From the NCBI GenBank assembly GCA_045811525.1, contig JBJMTV010000042.1:1-64000 (forward strand): a DNA stretch of 64,000 bases, read 5' to 3'. The translations under genes and the position numbers were made by a program. Positions 26,150-33,510 of this stretch are shown piece after piece. The stretch comes from VAZQ01 sp045811525. GTDB taxonomy: Bacteria; Pseudomonadota; Alphaproteobacteria; Rhizobiales; Xanthobacteraceae. Positions within the stretch are counted from its first letter, which is position 1; each line of letters opens with the position of its first letter. The notes under the pieces are model-generated. The model did not search any database, was not told where the DNA came from, and saw nothing but the letters and a program-made list of their open reading frames with translations.

Positions 26150-26785
26150 CTAGTTTTCGGTGGCCCTGACGATCTGCACGCGGCGGTTCTCACCGGCGAA
26201 TGGGTTCTGGATGTTCTTGAGCCGAGACTTGCCGTATCCAACTGCGACAAGATGGGTCGACTCGATTCCGTACCGCGCGGCGAGGAAGCGCTTTACGGCA
26301 TCCGCCCGCCGCTCGGAGAGTTGCTGATTGTACGTATCGGCACCGACGGCATCGGTGTGCCCCGCCAATACGAACGTTCCCGCCTTCAATGGATCACTTG
26401 TCAGCGCCTGGCCCAACGCAGTCACCTGCGGCATCGCCTTTGCGCCTATTTCGGCCGAATTGAATTCGAATTTGATCTCGATATCGATACTGGGCTTGTT
26501 CTCCGTCAGGGCGGCGATCTTCTCACGCTCCATGCTCGTCAAGGATCGCGTCGGCCGATGGCGCACGGAGTCGAGGAAGCGTGCTTCTTCCGTGGTGACG
26601 CCAGCCTGGGCCGGTGATGTGGTCAGACTGCGGGTGACCCCCCGGGGCGCAAGTGCCCTGATGATCTGCTCTGTGCTGGGCTGCTCTGCCGCTTGAACGA
26701 CAGCGACCCCGCAGGTCAGGGTAAAGGCGAGCGCCAGTCCAACGCGGGCCAGCCTGCAGTCGGGCAGATTACGAAGGTCGAGCAT
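26150..26785 (-). CDS. OmpA-family protein (copy 2)
   Basis: The 211-residue product has a signal peptide (VGLALAFTLTCGVAVVQAAE), the shared N-terminal motif (EQIIRALAPRGVTRSLT and FLDSVRHRPTRSLT) and the OmpA domain (IKFEFNSAEIGAKA, LAGHTDAVG, YNQQLSERRADAVKRFL, ENRRVQIVR). These features match the copies at 22035 and 32599. Translation could start further upstream, but ATG 26785 follows a GGAGAT site and opens on the signal peptide. It lies 87 bases upstream of the FecR-like gene on the minus strand, probably as an OmpA-FecR operon. The location is the periplasm, bound to peptidoglycan. Confidence 0.88.
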   Translation of the reverse strand: MLDLRNLPDCRLARVGLALAFTLTCGVAVVQAAEQPSTEQIIRALAPRGVTRSLTTSPAQAGVTTEEARFLDSVRHRPTRSLTSMEREKIAALTENKPSIDIEIKFEFNSAEIGAKAMPQVTALGQALTSDPLKAGTFVLAGHTDAVGADTYNQQLSERRADAVKRFLAARYGIESTHLVAVGYGKSRLKNIQNPFAGENRRVQIVRATEN

Positions 26786-27016
26786 CGGACTATCTCCGTG
26801 TTTGCGTGGGCCTTGTGGGGGGCCACTCCCGTCAGCAGGTCGAGCGAGGGTTCGTCTTGCTGCGTGGGAACGTTTGCACAAACGCGTCGAGCGCAATGTG
26901 ATCGCCATCACAAAAAAGCGTCCGTAGACCTCTTGGGCGAAGTTTGCAGAGGCTTGCGTCCCGTTTTGTCGGCGCTCGAGGGCATGGTATGATCATTCGT
27001 TTGCGACGGAGGCTGA

Positions 27017-30000
27017 GTGCAGTCGACACTGCTGGCCCTTGGCATTGCGATCATCGTGGCGCTGGTCACGGCCCTCGTAGGACCGCATTTCATCGACTGG
27101 TCACGGTACCGGGCGGAATTCGAGGCTCAATCCGCCTGGATCACCGGGTTGGAGTTTCGCATCAAGGGCCGCATCGAAGCGCGCCTGCTTCCCACCCCGG
27201 GCGTAACCCTGAACGAAGTTGAATTCGGTGACCTGCGCGAGGGCCATACGGTCCGTGCTCGCGCCATCCATGTCGAATATGCCATCGGACCTCTGCTGCG
27301 TGGCGAGTGGCGCATTGATAACGCACAGCTCGATGGGCCGGAGTTGCAGATCGGACTAGATGGGACGGGAGGCGTAATCTGGCCATTTCCGATGAGCGGC
27401 TTCCATCCGCAGGAGATTGCGACTCAGCGCCTCGACATCAAAAACGGACGTGGAATTCTCGTCAGTGAGGCTGCGGCCTCGCAACTCGAGCTCGAGGACA
27501 TCGAGTTTAGCGGCGCGCTTCAGTCGCTGTCGGGTCCCGTGAAGGGGGACGGCACCGTTTTGGCCGGGGGAGAGCGTTATGCCTTCCGGCTCGGGGTGAG
27601 CCGCGTTGTCGATGGCGAGGGCAAGCTGCAGCTTCATGTCGATCGGGCCGACCGATTGTTGAGCGCAGATGTCGCTCTCTCGCTTTCGATTGAAAAGCGG
27701 GTGCCGCGTTTTCAGGGTAACATCGCCATTGCGCGGAGCGCGGGGCGACTGCTGACGCGCATCGGCGATGCACCGCTGGTTGTCACCTCGCGTGTAAATG
27801 GCGACAGCTTGGCAGTTGCCCTCGAGCAGCTCGAGTTGCGCTATGGCGCTGACGAGGAGCAGGCTCTCAAGCTTCGCGGAGGCGGCAGGCTGGCTCTTGG
27901 CGCGCAACCGCAGCTCAGCCTGAATTTGTCGGCGGCCCATGTCGACCTTGACCGGATGTTTTCTTTGCCCGCGAGCACGCGCGGCAACGCGCTGGCGGCG
28001 CTGAAGATGCTCTCACCTCAATTGACCGATTTGCCGCAACCATCCTTGCCGCTAACGCTCAACCTAGCCGTTGAGACGCTGACATTCGCCGGCAACACAC
28101 TGCAGCGGCTGAACAGCGAGTTGGTCCTGGACGGCCCAGTTTGGCAGATCGAGCGGTTCGAAGTGCGCGCTCCAGGTTTCACTCAGGTGCGCCTGAGCGG
28201 CCGTCTTGAACGGCCGGCGACCGGGGCAACGCTTGCTGGACCGCTGAAAATTGATTGCGGCGATGCGCGGGCCTTGGTGTCGTGGTTGACGGACAAGGCT
28301 GATGTGCGCGCCATGGCGCCGGGCGCCTTCCGTGTCGCCGCCCAGGTTTCTCTTGGACGCGATTCCGTGGGCATCGGGAGTGCCGAGGGAGAAGTGGACC
28401 GTATGCCCGTGACCGGCAGCCTCAGCTACTCCTGGAAACATGAGGATCGGCCCGCCCGTATCGAGCTTGCATTGACCACACCGGAGCTTGACCTCGACCG
28501 CGTTCGTGGACTGGCTCAGCTCATCTTGAACGACCGCGAGCTCGATCGCCCGCAAGAAGGCGTCATTGCACTGAAGATCGGTCGCGTATCGGTGGCCGGT
28601 GTCGAAGTGAAACAAACCGACGTTAACATGCGTATCGATGCGCGCGGGCTGGACATCGAGCAATTGGAGGTGGCTGACCTCGGCGGGATCGCGCTGGCTG
28701 TGAACGGGCGCATCGATACCACGGGACCAAGGCCACGCGGCTCGGTTGCTCTGAGGCTCGATGCCGCGTCGCTCAAACCGGCGGCCAGTCTGGTGGAGAA
28801 GCTCGCACCTCGAGTGGCGGCGGAAGCTCGGCGGCTTGAGGGAAAGTTGACGCCGCTCTCAGTGCGCGGGACGCTCGAAGTTGATCCAGGTGCCGCAGAC
28901 GCGCTCGGGACGCCTGCCATAGCCAAGATCAGCCTCGGTGGCTCTGCCGGCAGCACGCGTGTGACATTGCACGGCAACAGTCAAACGGCCGGCGCCGCGA
29001 AGGTCGAAGATCTTGCGCGGCTGGACAGTTCCGAAATCGATGTGTCGGGCACGCTCGACAGTGATGATGGTCGTGCATTGATCGAATTAATTGGACTCGA
29101 GCAGCTCGTCGAGGGCGATCAGCGACCAGGGCAGCTCAACATTGGCGTAAAAGGTCGTCTCGACGGTAGCATGGCGGTCAATGCCCGTCTCGCTGCAGGC
29201 AACTTCACGCTCGCGACGCAGGGCATGGTTTCCTCTGCTGAGCAGGCTGGGCCGAGCGCGGCCCTGCAGATCGCAGTAGCGCATGCCATGGTCCGGACAG
29301 GGCGTCCTGTGGCGGCGGGCGGCAGCGTCGATGTTTTGCCGGCTTCAGGCACATTCGGGCTGAGCCTGTCGGACGGGACCTTGCAGCTTACCGACATCAA
29401 TGGCTCCATCGGCGGCTCCAAAGTGAATGGCCGGCTCCATTTCCAGACACGCGAGCAACCGATTAGCTTTGACGGCGATGTCGAGGTGAGCAGGATTGAC
29501 CTTGCCGCGGGCATTGGCACCGGCATGGGCGTGCCGAGTGGAGCGGCCAAAGCGTCGGCCGACATGTGGACGGCGGAGCCGTTCCGACCGCGCGTGCGCG
29601 GCGGTACCGGTCAGATCACGCTGACTGCGCATGAAGTCGTCCTCACGCCCAATTTGATAGGCCACGATTTCCGCGGGCGCATCTATGCGAGCGAGGACCA
29701 GCTCGCGCTGCAATTGCTCGATGGCGGCGTCGCGGGCGGCAAGATCGCTGGCGAACTCATTTTCTTGCGCGACGCCGAGGCGATGATTACCCGTAGCCGG
29801 ATGCGCTTGGAGGGTGCCGACGTGGCTGAGCTTCTGCGGGGCGGCGATATGGCCTCCGGCCGCATCGCCGTTGAGCTTGAGCTCGAAAGCAGCGGATTGA
29901 GCCCCGTGGCGCTGATGGGTGCCCTCACTGGGAGCGGTCGCGTCACGCTGACGCAGGGAAGACTGGCTCAACTCAGTCCGACGACGTTCGACAGTGTCAT

Positions 30001-30658
30001 CGCCGCCGTGGGTCAAGGCATGCCGATCGATTCGGCAAAGGTCAAAGCTCGGGTCGAGTCGGCATTAAGGAGCGGCATGCTGGCGGTGCGCCGCGCCGAA
30101 GCGGGTATCACCATCGAGGGCGGCAAAGCTCAGCTGGTTGCAAATCCTGTTTTGGACACGCCTGACGTCGATCTGGCCGTGACGGGGAGCGCGAATCTTG
30201 TGGATGGCACCATTGACGCACGCTTGACGCTCTCGGCGCTCAGGCTCGCGGGGCACCCCGTAAATATGGGGCCCTCGATCGCCATTTCACTGCGAGGACC
30301 GATCGACGCGGCGGCGCGCTCGATCGAGCTCAGAACATTCACCGATTGGCTGTCCCAGCGCGCGATCGAGGAGCAGTCGAAACGGCTCGAATTGTTGGAC
30401 CAGCGCGAGTCGAGGCGCGGCCCGACGGGGGCGGTCCTGCCCGTTGAGCCAGCGACGCCGGGACCCCGGCAACCGCGCCGAAGCCCAGGCCGCATCTCGC
30501 GGCTGCGCCCCCGCCGGCAGGAGCGCCAGGGCATTGGAGCAAGGCCCAGGGGAATGGGTCACGCAAGAAGGACGTGTGCCCAGAGCGGCCATCACGCGGC
30601 ACTGGCTCACTCGCACGATCCTGATTTGCTTGACATTCGTCGTAGGGCTAGAATTTAA
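27017..30658 (+). CDS. AsmA-family protein
   Basis: The 1213-residue product has an N-terminal membrane helix (LLALGIAIIVALVTALVGP) and then the AsmA opening FIDWSRYRAEFEAQSAWITG, followed by RIKGRIEARLLPTPGVTLNEVEF. The long body is beta-rich, and the C-terminal AsmA part includes a stretch GSGRVTLTQGRLAQLSPTTFDS. AsmA-like proteins are large bridge-type proteins linked to lipid transport or outer-membrane assembly. GTG 27017 has a GGAGGC site. The last about 80 residues (after about 30420) become Arg-rich and unlike a folded domain. A neighbouring frame gives an Ala/Pro-rich tail, so a frameshift near the 3' end is possible. Confidence 0.85.
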   Translation: MQSTLLALGIAIIVALVTALVGPHFIDWSRYRAEFEAQSAWITGLEFRIKGRIEARLLPTPGVTLNEVEFGDLREGHTVRARAIHVEYAIGPLLRGEWRIDNAQLDGPELQIGLDGTGGVIWPFPMSGFHPQEIATQRLDIKNGRGILVSEAAASQLELEDIEFSGALQSLSGPVKGDGTVLAGGERYAFRLGVSRVVDGEGKLQLHVDRADRLLSADVALSLSIEKRVPRFQGNIAIARSAGRLLTRIGDAPLVVTSRVNGDSLAVALEQLELRYGADEEQALKLRGGGRLALGAQPQLSLNLSAAHVDLDRMFSLPASTRGNALAALKMLSPQLTDLPQPSLPLTLNLAVETLTFAGNTLQRLNSELVLDGPVWQIERFEVRAPGFTQVRLSGRLERPATGATLAGPLKIDCGDARALVSWLTDKADVRAMAPGAFRVAAQVSLGRDSVGIGSAEGEVDRMPVTGSLSYSWKHEDRPARIELALTTPELDLDRVRGLAQLILNDRELDRPQEGVIALKIGRVSVAGVEVKQTDVNMRIDARGLDIEQLEVADLGGIALAVNGRIDTTGPRPRGSVALRLDAASLKPAASLVEKLAPRVAAEARRLEGKLTPLSVRGTLEVDPGAADALGTPAIAKISLGGSAGSTRVTLHGNSQTAGAAKVEDLARLDSSEIDVSGTLDSDDGRALIELIGLEQLVEGDQRPGQLNIGVKGRLDGSMAVNARLAAGNFTLATQGMVSSAEQAGPSAALQIAVAHAMVRTGRPVAAGGSVDVLPASGTFGLSLSDGTLQLTDINGSIGGSKVNGRLHFQTREQPISFDGDVEVSRIDLAAGIGTGMGVPSGAAKASADMWTAEPFRPRVRGGTGQITLTAHEVVLTPNLIGHDFRGRIYASEDQLALQLLDGGVAGGKIAGELIFLRDAEAMITRSRMRLEGADVAELLRGGDMASGRIAVELELESSGLSPVALMGALTGSGRVTLTQGRLAQLSPTTFDSVIAAVGQGMPIDSAKVKARVESALRSGMLAVRRAEAGITIEGGKAQLVANPVLDTPDVDLAVTGSANLVDGTIDARLTLSALRLAGHPVNMGPSIAISLRGPIDAAARSIELRTFTDWLSQRAIEEQSKRLELLDQRESRRGPTGAVLPVEPATPGPRQPRRSPGRISRLRPRRQERQGIGARPRGMGHARRTCAQSGHHAALAHSHDPDLLDIRRRARI

Positions 30659-30868
30659 CGTCATTGCGCGGCGAGGTCGCAGCGCGCTCGTAGCCATTGC
30701 CAGCACCCCGAGGTGCGGGGAATGGCTCACAAGATCGGCTGAGCTGGGACAGTGTCGTTCCAGCTCGGGCTTTCGCCTCGTGCAAGTGTCGCGTGGCGGA
30801 CGTAAGGGGTTCGCAGCCTGGCTGCGGCAGCTCCGGTCTGGCCGGCAAATGATTGGGTGCCCGCAGTG

Positions 30869-32566
30869 ATGGGAATCAAAGCGAGCCTTACGGCGTTCCT
30901 GGCCCTGGTACTCCTTGCGCTGGCGGCGGGTTCTGCAGTCGCAGAGCGAACCGACTCGCGCGTGGCGCTGCTGATCGGCAATGCGGACTACCCAGATGCG
31001 GGTGCGCCCCTGAAGGATGTGCTCGAGGCTACGCGTTCGCTGGCCGAGGAGCTCAAGCGGCAAGGATTTGATGTCGAGTTGGCTGAGAACCTTACCCGGG
31101 AGCGCCTGCGCGCGGCACTCGAGCAATTTTACGCCAAGATCAAACCCGGCTCGACCGCGCTCCTGTTCTTTAGCGGCTATGGGCTCCAGTCGAACCGGCA
31201 GACTTATATGGTTCCGGTGAACGCGCAGATTTGGACAGAGCAGGACGTCCGTCGTGATGCGTTCAACCTCGACTCAATCCTGGCCGAGATGCATACGAGA
31301 GAGGCCCACATTAAAATTGCCATCCTCGATGCATCCCGGCGCAATCCGTTCGAGCGCCGCTTTCGCCCCGTGTCTGCAGGCCTTGCTCCGGTCGTGGCGC
31401 CGCACAACACGGTGGTGCTGTATGCGGCTGCGCCAAGCACGGTCGTGAGGGAGAATGATCGGCCGCCGCTCTTCGTCGCCGAATTGCTGAAAGAGCTACG
31501 TTCGGCGGGTAAGATCGAGGAAGTCTTCCGTCGCACGGCTGCCAATGTGTCACGTCAATCTAATGGTGAGCAAACGCCATGGTTTTCCTCCGTGCTGACG
31601 GAGGAGTTTTCTTTTGGTCCGAGCTCGTTCTCGCAAGCGTCAGCCCCCAACGCTGCCGCGAGCCGACCGGAGACGAAGCCTGCGCCGATCGATCCCGAAG
31701 CCGACGCCCGCCGGGAATACGACGCTGCGGAGCGCATCGGGACGAGGCAGGCATGGCAAGACTTCCTCGCCAAATATCCGACGGGCCGCTATTCCAATCT
31801 GGCGCGCGACCGGATTGCAAAGATCGACACGCCTAGCAGCCAGGCCAAGGCTGCGACCCCCGCCGCAAAGGAAAGCCCTTCCACAGCAGCGGGGCCGAAG
31901 GTTAGCGATCCCGTCCCGGACAAGAAGACAGCTGCAGTCGAACCGAAGACGCCTGCAGTCGAACCCAAGCCCGCGCCTGCCGTCGTGCCAGAGTCGCAAA
32001 AGAACTTGGCGTCGCCGGCGCCTTCGAGCACTGTTGTTCCCGAGCCACCTGCTAAGAAGGAGGCCCGGTTGGAAGACCCGGCCATCCAACAACTCGACCA
32101 ACGCATAAACGGCAATCCCAATGATGCCGCCGCGTATTACAAGCGCGGACAGCTCTATGCGCAACGCGGCGACTTTTCCCAGGCGCTGAAAGATTTCGAT
32201 CAGACCCTTCGGCTCACTCCCAGGGACCCTGAGGCGCTCAACAATCGCTGCTGGACACGCGCTGTTTTAGGCGAGTTGCAGCCGGCCTTGCAGGACTGTG
32301 ACGAGGCTTTGCAGATAAAACCCCGCTATTTGGATGCACTGGACAGCCGCGGCTTCATCAGGCTGAAGCTGGGGCAGTTCGCGAACGCAGTTGCCGACTA
32401 CGACGCCGCGCTGCGGATCAATCCGAAGCACGCGTCGTCATTGTACGGTCGAGGCATTGCGAAGAGCCGGATGGGAGGCGCAGCCGCCGGAAGCAGCGAC
32501 ATGGCGGCTGGGAAGGCCATTCAACCTAACATCGCCGAAGAGTTTGCGAGCTACGGCATACGCTGA
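30869..32566 (+). CDS. Secreted pseudo-orthocaspase with C-terminal TPRs
   Basis: The 565-residue product has a signal peptide (LTAFLALVLLALAAGSAVAE) and the caspase core SRVALLIGNADY. Where the neighbouring orthocaspase has YAGHGIE, this protein has FFSGYGLQ, so the catalytic His is Tyr104. Where it has LDACRDNPF, this one has LDASRRNPF, so the Cys is Ser156. Each change is one base (CAT to TAT, TGC to TCC). Residues about 410-560 form about three TPR units (AAAYYKRGQLYAQRGDF, ALNNRCWTRAVLGEL, ALDSRGFIRLKLGQF). The fold is kept but proteolysis is unlikely, so a binding or regulatory role is inferred. ATG 30869 has only a weak site, and GTG 30857 or 30866 are alternatives. Confidence 0.82.
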   Translation: MGIKASLTAFLALVLLALAAGSAVAERTDSRVALLIGNADYPDAGAPLKDVLEATRSLAEELKRQGFDVELAENLTRERLRAALEQFYAKIKPGSTALLFFSGYGLQSNRQTYMVPVNAQIWTEQDVRRDAFNLDSILAEMHTREAHIKIAILDASRRNPFERRFRPVSAGLAPVVAPHNTVVLYAAAPSTVVRENDRPPLFVAELLKELRSAGKIEEVFRRTAANVSRQSNGEQTPWFSSVLTEEFSFGPSSFSQASAPNAAASRPETKPAPIDPEADARREYDAAERIGTRQAWQDFLAKYPTGRYSNLARDRIAKIDTPSSQAKAATPAAKESPSTAAGPKVSDPVPDKKTAAVEPKTPAVEPKPAPAVVPESQKNLASPAPSSTVVPEPPAKKEARLEDPAIQQLDQRINGNPNDAAAYYKRGQLYAQRGDFSQALKDFDQTLRLTPRDPEALNNRCWTRAVLGELQPALQDCDEALQIKPRYLDALDSRGFIRLKLGQFANAVADYDAALRINPKHASSLYGRGIAKSRMGGAAAGSSDMAAGKAIQPNIAEEFASYGIR

Positions 32567-32598
32567 GCGCAGCGGCCGTCAACAGGGAGGAGCGACAA

Positions 32599-33228
32599 AT
32601 GCTGGCAATTAGGAATCGTATGAAGGTCAACAGCTTTGCTGCGGCTTTCGTGATTGGGTTATCGCTGATTGGGACTGCGGGACCCACCTTTGCGGAGCCA
32701 CAGTCTGCGGAGCAGATCATCAGGGCGCTGAAACCCCCACGCGTCACACGCGGTTTGACCGCGCCACCGGTTGACTCGGCACGCGCCGCCGACGATGCCC
32801 GTTTTATCGACACGGTGCGCAATAAGCCTGGCGGGTCACTGTCCACCGACGAGCGCGAGAAGATTGCGTCCATCGCCAAGGCGAAGCCCAGCGTCGATCT
32901 CGAGATCAATTTCGAATATAACTCGGCCACCATTGCCCCAAGGGCGATCCCGCAGGTGACCGCCCTCGGCCAGGCGCTTACCAGCCCGGACCTCAAGGGG
33001 CAGACCTATATTCTTGCCGGTCACACCGATGCCACAGGCGGTGACGCCTACAACCAGGTTCTCTCGGAGCGGCGCGCCGACGCAGTAAAGAGCTTCCTCT
33101 TCAAAAAGTACGGCATCGACAACCGGCAGCTGGTTATTGTCGGGTATGGCAAGACTCAATTGAAAAACACCACAAATCCGGCGGCCCCGGAGAACCGTCG
33201 CGTGCAGGTCATCAACGCGAGCGAGTGA
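32599..33228 (+). CDS. OmpA-family protein (copy 3)
   Basis: The 209-residue product has a signal peptide (FVIGLSLIGTAGPTFAE), the shared motif EQIIRALKPPRVTRGLT and FIDTVRNKPGGSLS, and an OmpA domain (INFEYNSATIAPRA, LAGHTDATG, YNQVLSERRADAVKSFL, PENRRVQVI). It is nearest to copy 2 by eye. ATG 32599 has GGGAGGAG seven bases upstream. It starts 32 bases after the pseudo-caspase stop, so the two genes probably share a transcript. This pairing with the caspase-fold gene repeats the pairing at 22035-25158. Confidence 0.9.
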   Translation: MLAIRNRMKVNSFAAAFVIGLSLIGTAGPTFAEPQSAEQIIRALKPPRVTRGLTAPPVDSARAADDARFIDTVRNKPGGSLSTDEREKIASIAKAKPSVDLEINFEYNSATIAPRAIPQVTALGQALTSPDLKGQTYILAGHTDATGGDAYNQVLSERRADAVKSFLFKKYGIDNRQLVIVGYGKTQLKNTTNPAAPENRRVQVINASE

Positions 33229-33330
33229 TGAGCTCAGTGCGCCCCAACAGAGCTCGCGGACAACCTGTTGCAAGCTCGATCGTGAACCCATGAGTTCAAG
33301 GGGGCACCTAGCATCATAGAGTTGTCAGCG

Positions 33331-33420
33331 TAGTGTCCCGATTCTGAAGTTCGCATCGTTGTGTGCGGCCAGTCCGCATGACGAGCTCGCGGCAAGAACG
33401 ATGCGGACTTCTGGACCATC
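33331..33420. repeat. Palindromic repeat, copy between OmpA and CHASE2 cyclase
   Basis: Left arm TTCTGAAGTTCGCATCGTT (33342-33360) pairs with AACGATGCGGACTTCTGGA (33397-33415) with about three mismatches. The middle (AGTCCGCATGACGAGCTCGC) resembles the middle of the 25241 copy. TAGTGTC opens it, as in that copy. It separates the pseudo-caspase/OmpA pair from the cyclase gene, so it may affect read-through. Confidence 0.75.
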
Positions 33421-33510
33421 AAGTGGTCGCACCGGACTGAAAATGCTGCTACGGGCAAGCCGAGAAGCCAAACCGGTCGCCTGGTCGTTGTCATTCATTG
33501 AGGTTCCTCG

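Noticed and set aside
25787..26617. A 276-codon plus-strand frame opposite the second FecR-like and OmpA genes
   Set aside because: Both opposite-strand genes have signal peptides and paralogues, while this frame has no recognisable motif.
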